From assembly GCA_964453645.1 (NCBI GenBank), contig CAYVRJ010000010.1:13087-77086 (forward strand): 64,000 nt of DNA. The letters run 5' to 3'. Position 1 is the first letter of the stretch; every line of letters begins with the position of its first letter. The position numbers and the translations under genes were made by a program. Shown here piece by piece: positions 51,994-59,984 of the stretch. Source of the DNA: CAYVRJ01 sp964453645 (lineage in GTDB: Bacteria; Bacillota; Clostridia; Christensenellales; JAWKQI01). The notes beneath the pieces are model-generated. The model searched no databases. It had not been told where the DNA came from and saw only the letters and a list, made by a program, of their open reading frames with translations.

Positions 51994-53904
51994 TTGAAGA
52001 AATCGTCTCGAGGACCACTGATTTATATACTGGCAATTGCACTGGTATTTTTAATAATATCATCAATGGGTGTATTTCAGGCGCCTGTAGATAAAAAAGT
52101 CGAGTATTCGGACTTTTTACAAATGGTGAAAGCGGGCAAGAGTGAAGCCCCTACTGAAGCGCAAAAGGAAAAGCTGATCAAAACTGTCAGCATTACCACC
52201 ACCCTCACCGAAAATAAGTTGGTGGGTCTCTACAAAGATACTAAAATCAAACAAGAGGATTTTCCCGAAAAGTTTGATTTTTATGTGATACTGCCACCCC
52301 AAGACGTGTTTAGGTCAGACCTTGAGCAAGTGTTGGGCGTTGCAAACCCCGAGGACTACGGGTTTACCATTTTATACACCCCCCCACCCGAACCCTCTTT
52401 CTTCGACGAACTGTGGCCCTTCCTCATTCCTGTGGGGCTGGTGCTGGTTTTCTGGTTCTTAATTATGCGTCAAACGGGCAGCGGTGGTTCCAAAGCCATG
52501 AACTTTGGCAAATCCCGCGCAAGGCTCATGACAGCCGATCCCAAAAATGCCAAGACATTTGGGGATGTTGCGGGTGCAGATGAAGAAAAGGACGAACTTG
52601 CGGAAATTGTGGATTTCTTAAAGGAACCCAAGCGGTTCATCGAGCTGGGCGCAAGAATTCCCAAGGGTGTGCTGCTAATCGGCCCTCCCGGAGGCGGAAA
52701 AACCTTGCTTGCCAAAGCTGTTGCCGGAGAAGCGGGCGTACCCTTCTTTAGCATTTCGGGTTCGGACTTTGTTGAAATGTTTGTGGGCGTGGGCGCATCC
52801 CGTGTGCGGGACTTGTTCGACACCGCAAAGAAAAATGCACCGTGTATTGTATTCATCGATGAAATAGATGCCGTAGGCCGCCACAGAGGTGCGGGCGTTG
52901 GCGGAGGCCACGACGAGCGCGAGCAGACACTCAACCAACTGCTGGTGGAAATGGACGGCTTTAACGTCAACGATGGCATCATCATCTTAGCCGCAACCAA
53001 CCGTGTGGACATTCTAGACCCTGCTCTCTTGCGCCCCGGCCGGTTCGATCGGCAGATCGTGGTGCACCACCCCGACATCAAGGGCAGAGAAGATATTTTA
53101 AAAGTACACGCCAAGGGTAAACCCTTTGCCAGTGAAGTGGACTTTAAAGTCATTGCCAAGCGCACCGTTGGTTTTACAGGTGCTGATCTCGAAAACGTGC
53201 TCAACGAAGCGGCAATTTTAACCGCCCGTGCGGCTAAGAAAGAGATCACCATGGTGGAAATTGAAGAAGCCATCACCCGTGTCATTGCCGGCCCCGAAAA
53301 GAAGAGCCGTGTGATCACCGAAAACGATAAAAAGTGTACGGCACTGCACGAAGTGGGTCACGCTGTGTGCGCCAAGCTTTTAAAAAATTGCGACAACGTC
53401 CACGAGATATCCATCATCCCCCGGGGTATGGCTGCTGGGTACACCATGACGCTACCCGAGGACGACCACGACCAGCACGTCTTTAAATCCAAGATGTTGG
53501 ATCAAATATCCATGATGCTGGGCGGCCGTGCGGCAGAGTCTGTCATATTAAACGATATTTCCACCGGCGCGGTGAACGACTTACAGCGTGCAACCGACAT
53601 CGCCAAGGGTATGGTCATTAAATACGGCATGAGCGAAAACATCGGCCCCGTGTTCCTGGGCGGCGGTGAGGAAGTGTTCCTGGGTAAGGAGTTTGGCCAC
53701 CAGAAGAACTACTCCGAAGAGATGGCCTCCAAGATCGACCACGAAATTAAGGCGATTTTGGAAAATGCCTACAACATCTCCCTCCACATCATCGAAGAGC
53801 ACAGGGAGAAGATTGAAAAAATTGCAGAAATATTAATTGAAAAAGAAAAGATCGACGGAGAGTATTTCACCGAGTTGTTCGACGAAGTGCCTACCTCCGC
53901 CTGA
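51994..53904 (+). CDS. ftsH: ATP-dependent zinc metalloprotease FtsH
   Basis: 636 residues from TTG 51994, which has AGGAGG seven bases upstream. TM1 (about 8-28), an extracytoplasmic part, TM2 (about 140-160), AAA+ domain with Walker A GPPGGGKT near 230 and Walker B CIVFIDEIDAVGR, the second region of homology with RPGRFDRQIVVHHPD, and the M41 peptidase with HEVGH at 452-456. FtsH degrades membrane and short-lived cytoplasmic proteins. Two motif positions are unusual: Walker A has Gly where Thr is usual (GPPGTGKT), and the zinc site is HEVGH where HEAGH is usual. Both should remain functional. Confidence 0.96.
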   Translation: MKKSSRGPLIYILAIALVFLIISSMGVFQAPVDKKVEYSDFLQMVKAGKSEAPTEAQKEKLIKTVSITTTLTENKLVGLYKDTKIKQEDFPEKFDFYVILPPQDVFRSDLEQVLGVANPEDYGFTILYTPPPEPSFFDELWPFLIPVGLVLVFWFLIMRQTGSGGSKAMNFGKSRARLMTADPKNAKTFGDVAGADEEKDELAEIVDFLKEPKRFIELGARIPKGVLLIGPPGGGKTLLAKAVAGEAGVPFFSISGSDFVEMFVGVGASRVRDLFDTAKKNAPCIVFIDEIDAVGRHRGAGVGGGHDEREQTLNQLLVEMDGFNVNDGIIILAATNRVDILDPALLRPGRFDRQIVVHHPDIKGREDILKVHAKGKPFASEVDFKVIAKRTVGFTGADLENVLNEAAILTARAAKKEITMVEIEEAITRVIAGPEKKSRVITENDKKCTALHEVGHAVCAKLLKNCDNVHEISIIPRGMAAGYTMTLPEDDHDQHVFKSKMLDQISMMLGGRAAESVILNDISTGAVNDLQRATDIAKGMVIKYGMSENIGPVFLGGGEEVFLGKEFGHQKNYSEEMASKIDHEIKAILENAYNISLHIIEEHREKIEKIAEILIEKEKIDGEYFTELFDEVPTSA

Positions 53905-53927
53905 TCACAGCACATAATCTTTTCATG

Positions 53928-53984
53928 CGAAACACGAATAGAGATAGTACCAAAATAATTTGTGCTATGGATATACGTGTTTCG
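53928..53984 (+). repeat. Inverted-repeat element before glyQS
   Basis: CGAAACACG (53928-53936) and CGTGTTTCG (53976-53984) are perfect complements, with inner partial pairing. AAACACGAATAGAGATAGT (53930-53948) matches the sequence at 34574-34592 with one change. A separate hairpin GTATGAAAG/CTTTCGTAT lies nearer glyQS. No T-box motif is seen. Confidence 0.55.
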
Positions 53985-54063
53985 TAAAATTTGCACAGAT
54001 ACGTATGAAAGAAAGTGTTGCTTTCGTATTATATATTATTAGTTTTTAGGAGAGTATGAATCT

Positions 54064-55446
54064 ATGGCAACGACAATGGAAAAGCTGGTATCGCTGTGCA
54101 AGCAAAGGGGTTTCATTTTTCCCGGCTCCGAGATCTACGGAGGGCTGGCAAACACGTGGGACTACGGCCCCTTGGGCGTTGAATTTAAAAACAACGTCAA
54201 AGCTGCATGGTGGAAGAAATTTATACGTCAATCCCCCTACAACGTGGGGTTGGACTGCGCCATCCTCATGAACCCTCAGGCGTGGGTGGCATCGGGTCAC
54301 GTGGGTGGTTTTAACGATCCCCTCATGGACTGCAAAGAGTGCCGAGAGCGGTTTCGTGCCGATAAACTCATCGAGGACTTTGCTTCAGAAAATAGCCTGA
54401 CAATCGATGTGAACGGCCTTTCCAACGACGAACTTTCCAACATTGTGGAAGAGCACAACATCCCCTGCCCCACCTGCGGCAAACACAACTTTACGTCCAT
54501 CCGCAAGTTTAACTTAATGTTTAAAACCTTTCAGGGTGTCACCGAGGACTCCACTGCCGAGATTTATCTTAGACCCGAGACGGCACAGGGTATTTTTGTA
54601 AATTTCAAGAACGTGCTTCGCTCGTCTCGCAAGAAACTTCCCTTCGGCATCGGGCAAATTGGCAAATCCTTTAGAAACGAAATTACCCCCGGAAACTTTA
54701 CCTTCCGCACCCGTGAGTTTGAGCAAATGGAGCTTGAATTCTTCTGTGCTCCTGCCGAGGAGATGAAGTGGTTCAACTATTGGAAGGACTACTGTGCAAA
54801 TTGGTTGTACTCCTTGGGTATGGATAAAGAACACGTGAAGCTTCGGGATCACTCTGCCGAGGAGTTGTCCCACTATTCCAATGCAACCACAGATATTGAA
54901 TATTTGTTCCCCTTTGGCTGGGGTGAGCTGTGGGGTATTGCGGACAGAACGGACTTTGACTTAAAGCAGCACATCGAGCATTCGGGTGAGAGCCTGCACT
55001 ACACCGACCCTGAGACCAACGAAAAGATTATTCCCTATTGCATCGAACCGTCTCTGGGTGCCGATCGTGTGGCCCTTGCGTTCCTGTGTGAAGCGTACGA
55101 CGAAGAAGAGTTGGAAAATGGAGAAACCCGCACGGTGATGCGGTTCCATCCGGCGCTGGCGCCCTTCAAGGCAGCGGTACTGCCCCTGCAAAAGAAGCTG
55201 TCTGAAAAGGCGGAGGAAGTGTATGCCAAACTGAGTGCGCATCACAACATTGATTACGACGTAACCGGTTCTATTGGCAAGCGGTATCGGAGGCAGGACG
55301 AGATTGGCACACCCTACTGCATCACAGTGGATTTTGATACGTTGGAGACGAATATGGTGACTGTCAGGGACAGGGATACCATGCAGCAGGTGACAATGCC
55401 CATCGATGAGGTGCTCGCCTGGCTGAACGAAAAGTTAATGTTTTAA
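54064..55446 (+). CDS. glyQS: Glycyl-tRNA synthetase, single-chain type
   Basis: 460 residues, the homodimeric class II form found in Gram-positive bacteria, archaea and eukaryotes. It has an N-terminal FIFPGSEIYGGLANTWDYGPLG, class II motif 2 with RNEITPGNFTFRTREFEQME, motif 3 around EPSLGADR, and a C-terminal anticodon-binding domain (about 355-455). It charges tRNA-Gly. A zinc site is suggested by CKECRERF and CPTCGKHN. ATG 54064 is preceded by AGGAGAG. The 160-base leader lacks a T-box. Confidence 0.97.
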   Translation: MATTMEKLVSLCKQRGFIFPGSEIYGGLANTWDYGPLGVEFKNNVKAAWWKKFIRQSPYNVGLDCAILMNPQAWVASGHVGGFNDPLMDCKECRERFRADKLIEDFASENSLTIDVNGLSNDELSNIVEEHNIPCPTCGKHNFTSIRKFNLMFKTFQGVTEDSTAEIYLRPETAQGIFVNFKNVLRSSRKKLPFGIGQIGKSFRNEITPGNFTFRTREFEQMELEFFCAPAEEMKWFNYWKDYCANWLYSLGMDKEHVKLRDHSAEELSHYSNATTDIEYLFPFGWGELWGIADRTDFDLKQHIEHSGESLHYTDPETNEKIIPYCIEPSLGADRVALAFLCEAYDEEELENGETRTVMRFHPALAPFKAAVLPLQKKLSEKAEEVYAKLSAHHNIDYDVTGSIGKRYRRQDEIGTPYCITVDFDTLETNMVTVRDRDTMQQVTMPIDEVLAWLNEKLMF

Positions 55447-55450
55447 ATAT

Positions 55451-55480
55451 AAGGGGGAGCGAACAGCTCCTTTTTCTTTT
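55451..55480 (+). terminator. Terminator of glyQS
   Basis: AAGGGGGAGC pairs with GCTCCTTTTT (three G-T pairs), loop GAACA, with the T run continuing to CTTTT. Confidence 0.8.
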
Positions 55481-55655
55481 CGTGGGCTCTGCCCACACCC
55501 GCAAGGGGGAATGATTCCCCCTTGACCCCTCTTGTCATTTAATATGTGGTTTTAAAATACCCAAAACAAGGGGTGCAGGGACTCAGTCCCTGCCGTGGGG
55601 GTGAAAGGGGGACGAGTAGTCCCCCTACATAGGGTTTGGGGCAACGCCCCAGGAA
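55481..55655. repeat. Mosaic of short palindromes (intergenic repeat, copy 2)
   Basis: Hairpins GTGGGC/GCCCAC, AGGGGGAA/TTCCCCCT, GCAGGGA/TCCCTGC, AGGGGGAC/GTCCCCCT and TGGGGC/GCCCCA follow one another. The core 55566-55626 is nearly identical to 38089-38150. The order of modules differs between the two sites. Confidence 0.8.
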
Positions 55656-55674
55656 AAATAACATATACAGCCTA

Positions 55675-56916
55675 TCAACCCACACCCATCTCGGCAAGCA
55701 CACGCATCAGCGCAAACTTGGCGTGCTCATAGGTGAGCGCACCTTGGAAATACGCCACATAGGGCGGCCGAATAGGCCCATCGGCGGAAAGCTCACTGGT
55801 AGCCCCCGAAATAAACGTTCCGGCAGCCATCACCACTTTGTCCGCATATCCGGGCATGTCCCAGGGGGTGGGCGCATAGGCCGAATCAATGGGTGAGCTT
55901 CGCTGAATGCCCCGCATAAACGCAACTAACTTGGCTTCCGATAAAAAGCGGATGGATTGGGTGGTGCACCACCGGCTGTCCGAATAAGACGGCTGACAAG
56001 CAAACCCCAACTCCTCAAACACAGCCGCAAACAGCGCTGCTCCTTTGAGGGATTGCAGCGTGGTGTGGGGAGCCATAAACAACCCTTGAAAATAGGGCAA
56101 ATAACCCGAAGCATTGGATCCCACCTCAAATCCGGTGCCCGGAGAGGTGAGCCGCTTGGCAATTAAATCGATATAACGAGATTTACCAACAATATATCCT
56201 CCCGAGGGGGCAAGCCCTCCCCCCGGATTCTTAATGAGGGAACCCGCCACAATATCTGCCCCCACGTGGGAGGGCTCTAAAGTGTCGCAAAATTCCCCGT
56301 AACAGTTGTCCACCAAAACAATAATGTCTTTGGAAATCTTCTTCGCCGTGGCAATCGCTTCTTTGATTTGTGCACAGCTTAAAGAAACACGCTCCGCATA
56401 TCCCCGAGAACGCTGAATATACAACAGCTTGATCTTGTCGTTGCTGTTGAGCCTGCTGGCCATTTTAAATAAATCGATCTCCCCCGTGGGCAGCAAATCG
56501 ATTTCTTCGTAATCCACAGCAAAATCTTTGAGGGAACCGCTGTCCCCCTTGGCATTCAAACCAATGGCGGGTAAAATCGTGTCGTATGGTGTGCCCGTCA
56601 CACACAACATGGCGTTCAGCGGCCGCAACAGACCAAACAGGCACAGTGTCAGCGCATGGGTGCCCGAAACGATGTGGGGGCTCACTAAACCCGCTTCTGC
56701 TCCAAAAATCTCAGCAAATAGAGAGGAAAGCTTTTCCTTACCCTCGTCGTTGTAGCCGTACCCTGTGGTGGGAGAGAAGTGGCGCGTCTCCACGCCCTGA
56801 TTGATAAACGCAGAAATTACCCTCGTCGAGTTCTCCATACAGACAGACTCTAACTGGGCAAATACTTCTGCAAGTTTTGCTTCCGCTCTAACTAGGAGTT
56901 CTGGTATATTATGCAT
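55675..56916 (-). CDS. ynbB: PLP-dependent methionine gamma-lyase family protein (YnbB)
   Basis: 413 residues of the aspartate-aminotransferase fold, in the branch named for aluminium resistance. The PLP lysine lies in GSLIKNPGGGLAPSGGY and the phosphate/ring contacts in SPHIVSGTHALTLCLFG and LLYIQRSRGY. Related proteins are thought to be C-S lyases, but no substrate is established. It lies 8 bases after hfq, continuing the miaB-mutS-mutL-miaA-hfq-ynbB order seen in many Clostridia. ATG 56916 has only a distant SD, so translation is probably coupled to hfq. Confidence 0.88.
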   Translation of the reverse strand: MHNIPELLVRAEAKLAEVFAQLESVCMENSTRVISAFINQGVETRHFSPTTGYGYNDEGKEKLSSLFAEIFGAEAGLVSPHIVSGTHALTLCLFGLLRPLNAMLCVTGTPYDTILPAIGLNAKGDSGSLKDFAVDYEEIDLLPTGEIDLFKMASRLNSNDKIKLLYIQRSRGYAERVSLSCAQIKEAIATAKKISKDIIVLVDNCYGEFCDTLEPSHVGADIVAGSLIKNPGGGLAPSGGYIVGKSRYIDLIAKRLTSPGTGFEVGSNASGYLPYFQGLFMAPHTTLQSLKGAALFAAVFEELGFACQPSYSDSRWCTTQSIRFLSEAKLVAFMRGIQRSSPIDSAYAPTPWDMPGYADKVVMAAGTFISGATSELSADGPIRPPYVAYFQGALTYEHAKFALMRVLAEMGVG

Positions 56917-56924
56917 AATATGTG

Positions 56925-57245
56925 TTAATTCGCATCTCCATCCCTAGGTTGTCTTTCAGCATGAGGCTGCTTCTCATAAGAGGACCTCTCATAAGACTGC
57001 TTCTCATACGTTGGCTTTTCTGAAAAACTAAAAAATACAGACTTTGCAGGCGTTATGGTTGATATTGCGTGTTTATAGACCATCAACTGCTTGCCCTCGC
57101 ACTCCAAAATCACTGTGAAGTTGTCAAATCCCTTGACAAATCCCTTGATCTGGAAGCCGTTGATTAAGTGAATGGTGACAGCGACATGCTCTTTCCTCAC
57201 TTGGTTCAGGAAAACGTCCTGAAGGATGATGGTTGGCTTTTGCAT
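56925..57245 (-). CDS. hfq: RNA chaperone Hfq
   Basis: 106 residues. The Sm1 segment LINGFQIKGFVKGFDNFTVIL and the Sm2 motif YKHAISTI are standard Hfq. The C-terminal tail (about 75-106) is unusually long for a Firmicute and repetitive, with SYERSSYEKQ and related units rich in Lys, Arg, Glu, Gln and Tyr. Such tails are disordered and can influence RNA release. ATG 57245 follows AAGGGGG and lies 10 bases after miaA, as in many bacteria. Confidence 0.96.
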   Translation of the reverse strand: MQKPTIILQDVFLNQVRKEHVAVTIHLINGFQIKGFVKGFDNFTVILECEGKQLMVYKHAISTITPAKSVFFSFSEKPTYEKQSYERSSYEKQPHAERQPRDGDAN

Positions 57246-57255
57246 TGTATCCCCC

Positions 57256-58176
57256 TTAAATGGTTTTATTATATAAATTCATTTTATTTATTATAACATC
57301 AATGATTTCTTTTTTACAAGAATATTCAAGAATATTTATCCAAAGTATTTCTTCATTTCGCCGAAACCACGTCAACTGACGCTTGGCGTAGTGCCTTGTA
57401 TTTTGGGCGATTGCTTTGATTAGCTCCCCTTTGTCAAGCTCATTTCTATCCATTTGATCGATCACTTCCCTGTAACCGATTGCCCGAATGTTTTTTAACT
57501 CTTCCCCGTATTTATGATACAGTGCGCTGGCTTCTGCAATCAGTCCACTATCTACCATTTTCTCCGTTCGCAGGTTAATGCGGCTATAGAGCTTTTCCCG
57601 ATCCATGTTCAGCCCAATGATTAAATTAGCACCTTTGCTCTTCTTTTGGTCAAAGTTGTATTGCCCCTCCTCTCCCAGATGAAGCACCTCCAATCGGCGA
57701 AGGATGCGCTTTTGATCCCTTGGATGGATGCGCAATGCATCTGCGGGAGAGAGGGTTTGCAACCGTTTGTACAGTTCGTCAAGCCCCAGGGATTCACATT
57801 CGTTTTCAAGCTGCTGGCGCAGGGTGAAATCGGGTGGTTTGGAAAAATCTAAGTTATAAAGCAGGGCGTTGATGAATAATCCCGTTCCTCCGCACACGAT
57901 GGGAACCTTTCCCCGTGCGGTAATGTCGGCAATGATAGCCTTCGCACGCTCCTGAAAGGCTGCAACGCCAAAGGGCTGCCCTATATCAATAATATCGATC
58001 AAATGGTGGGGGATATTTAGCATTTCTTCGGAGGTCAGCTTTGCAGTGCCAATGTTTAACTCCCGATAGATTTGCATGGAATCGGCACTGATTATTTCCC
58101 CGCCAATTGCAAGGGCCAAACCAACGGCCACATCACTCTTTCCCACCCCCGTTGGGCCAACAATAAACACGGTCAT
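57256..58176 (-). CDS. miaA: tRNA dimethylallyltransferase MiaA
   Basis: 306 residues. P-loop FIVGPTGVGKSDVAVGLA at the N terminus, then SADSMQIYREL and the C-terminal ITWFRRN-like motif TRHYAKRQLTWFRRNEEILW. It adds a dimethylallyl group to A37 of tRNAs reading UNN codons; MiaB in the same operon then methylthiolates that base. ATG 58176 overlaps the mutL stop (ATGA). Confidence 0.96.
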   Translation of the reverse strand: MTVFIVGPTGVGKSDVAVGLALAIGGEIISADSMQIYRELNIGTAKLTSEEMLNIPHHLIDIIDIGQPFGVAAFQERAKAIIADITARGKVPIVCGGTGLFINALLYNLDFSKPPDFTLRQQLENECESLGLDELYKRLQTLSPADALRIHPRDQKRILRRLEVLHLGEEGQYNFDQKKSKGANLIIGLNMDREKLYSRINLRTEKMVDSGLIAEASALYHKYGEELKNIRAIGYREVIDQMDRNELDKGELIKAIAQNTRHYAKRQLTWFRRNEEILWINILEYSCKKEIIDVIINKMNLYNKTI

Positions 58177-59984
58177 AAACGCATAAACCCCTTTTCAATT
58201 TGCTTGCGATGGATCCTAGAGACGATGGGCCGACCGTGGGGGCAGGTTGGCTCTTCACTTTGCGCATACATCTCCATGAGTAGCGCCACTTCCCCCTTGG
58301 ACAGAGGAGTGTTTGCCTTAATTGCCTTTTTACACATGGCTCCAATGACTTTTTCATATAAAAAGGTGGAGCGGTTGAGCTGTGACAGCTCGAAAAACAA
58401 CTCGTCCAAGAGCTTGACAGGGCTTAACCCCTGGCCGATTGCGGGAATTCCCTGCACTTCCAAGTGCTCATCTGTGCGCTTCGTCACAAACCCAATCTTT
58501 GAAATTTCGTCTGAATAGGCCAAAAACAGCTCTATTTCGTCGGGAGTCAACTGAATGGTCTCGGGAAACAGCAGCATTTGAGAGATGGGTTCACTGGCTG
58601 CAATTTTCCTCAACATATCGTCGTAGAGCAGACGCTCGTGTGCGGCGTGCTGATCCACAAACAACAGCTCCTCCCCCTGTTGCAGCAGCAAGTAGGAATC
58701 GAACAACGTCCCTAGGATAATATAGTCCTCGAGAGGTTTTTTTGCCATTTCCAACTGCACCGGTTCATCGGCGTGTTTTTCAACAACAGGGGGTTCAACG
58801 ATGTTTTGTTTTCTCTCCAAAACGGGTTCATCCACCCTATGGGGGGTAGGCGCAAGGTGTTCTTCCCGCTGTTCTAATTTTAACACCTTTGGGGCAAACC
58901 CAACGGCAAATCCCTCGGGAATGCTGATGTTCTCCATTGTGGGTAAAGGTTTTTGTTGGACAGGGGCCACTTCCCTTTGTTTAATTTCCCCTTGAATGGG
59001 GTTTTGCCGCAGACAATCGTCCACCGTTTGGGAGATTAAAAAATCCACTGCGGACAGATCCCGAAACTTCACCATGAGTTTTTGGGGGTGAATGTTCACG
59101 TCGATATCTGCAGGGGGCACTTCCAAAAACAGCACCGCAAAGGGAAAATTTCCCTTGAGCAGCCGATCCCCATAGGCGTGCTGCAATGATTTACTCAGCT
59201 CCCCATCGGAGACGTACCGCCGGTTTACAAAAAACGATTGATGCCTACGGTTTTTCAGGGCAAACTGGGGTAACCCCACATAACCGCTCAGGGCAACATT
59301 GGATAGATTGTTGGAAACAAACCGAATCTTCGAGAGCATTTGAGCTCCGTAGACGGCAACGAGGGCACGTTCCAGGCTGCCGCTCCCGTCCGAGTGAAAG
59401 ATTGTCTTTGCGTTGTTGATATAATTAAACGAAATTTCGGGATATGCCAAAATGTATTTGGCAACGATTTCGGTGATGTAACCCCCTTCCACCCCCGCAT
59501 TTTTTAAAAATTTAAGGCGGGGAGGGGTGTTGAAAAACAGGTTGGAAACGGTGATTGTGGTGCCCGTGGGAATACCCAAGCGCTTCACGCCCCCCATCTT
59601 ACCCCCGTCTACAGCCAGCCCCGAACCCATCTCCTCCTCGTCGGTCTTACTCACCACACTCAAATTGGAAACAGCCCCAATGCTAGCCAAAGCCTCTCCC
59701 CGAAACCCCAAGGTTTCAATGGAATACAGCTCCGCCGCACTACGCAGTTTGCTGGTTGCGTGGCGCAGGAAGGCGGTTTGAATGTCTTCGTTGGAGATGC
59801 CGCAGCCGTTGTCCGAAATGCGAATCTTCACAATGCCTCCCCCTTCGATGTCCACGGTGATGGCACTGGCCCCCGAGTCGATGCTGTTTTCCAACAGCTC
59901 CTTCACAACGCTGGCAGGGTTTTGCACCACTTCCCCCGCAGCAATTTTATTGATGGTTTTATCGTCTAACAGGTTGATCTTCAT
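58173..59984 (-). CDS. mutL: DNA mismatch repair protein MutL
   Basis: 603 residues. GHKL ATPase N terminus with NKIAAGEVVQNPASVVKELLENSID, DNGCGI and GFRGEALASI; a variable linker (about 330-425); and a C-terminal dimerisation domain with DQHAAHERLLYD, QGIPAIG and CPHGRP. A metal-binding endonuclease motif of the DQHA(X)2E(X)4E type is present, as expected where no MutH exists. Its start overlaps the mutS stop by 4 bases. Confidence 0.96.
   Translation of the reverse strand: MKINLLDDKTINKIAAGEVVQNPASVVKELLENSIDSGASAITVDIEGGGIVKIRISDNGCGISNEDIQTAFLRHATSKLRSAAELYSIETLGFRGEALASIGAVSNLSVVSKTDEEEMGSGLAVDGGKMGGVKRLGIPTGTTITVSNLFFNTPPRLKFLKNAGVEGGYITEIVAKYILAYPEISFNYINNAKTIFHSDGSGSLERALVAVYGAQMLSKIRFVSNNLSNVALSGYVGLPQFALKNRRHQSFFVNRRYVSDGELSKSLQHAYGDRLLKGNFPFAVLFLEVPPADIDVNIHPQKLMVKFRDLSAVDFLISQTVDDCLRQNPIQGEIKQREVAPVQQKPLPTMENISIPEGFAVGFAPKVLKLEQREEHLAPTPHRVDEPVLERKQNIVEPPVVEKHADEPVQLEMAKKPLEDYIILGTLFDSYLLLQQGEELLFVDQHAAHERLLYDDMLRKIAASEPISQMLLFPETIQLTPDEIELFLAYSDEISKIGFVTKRTDEHLEVQGIPAIGQGLSPVKLLDELFFELSQLNRSTFLYEKVIGAMCKKAIKANTPLSKGEVALLMEMYAQSEEPTCPHGRPIVSRIHRKQIEKGFMRL

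Noticed and set aside
53905..54063. T-box riboswitch before glyQS
   Set aside because: No T-box sequence or specifier hairpin could be found in the 160-base leader; only inverted repeats are present.
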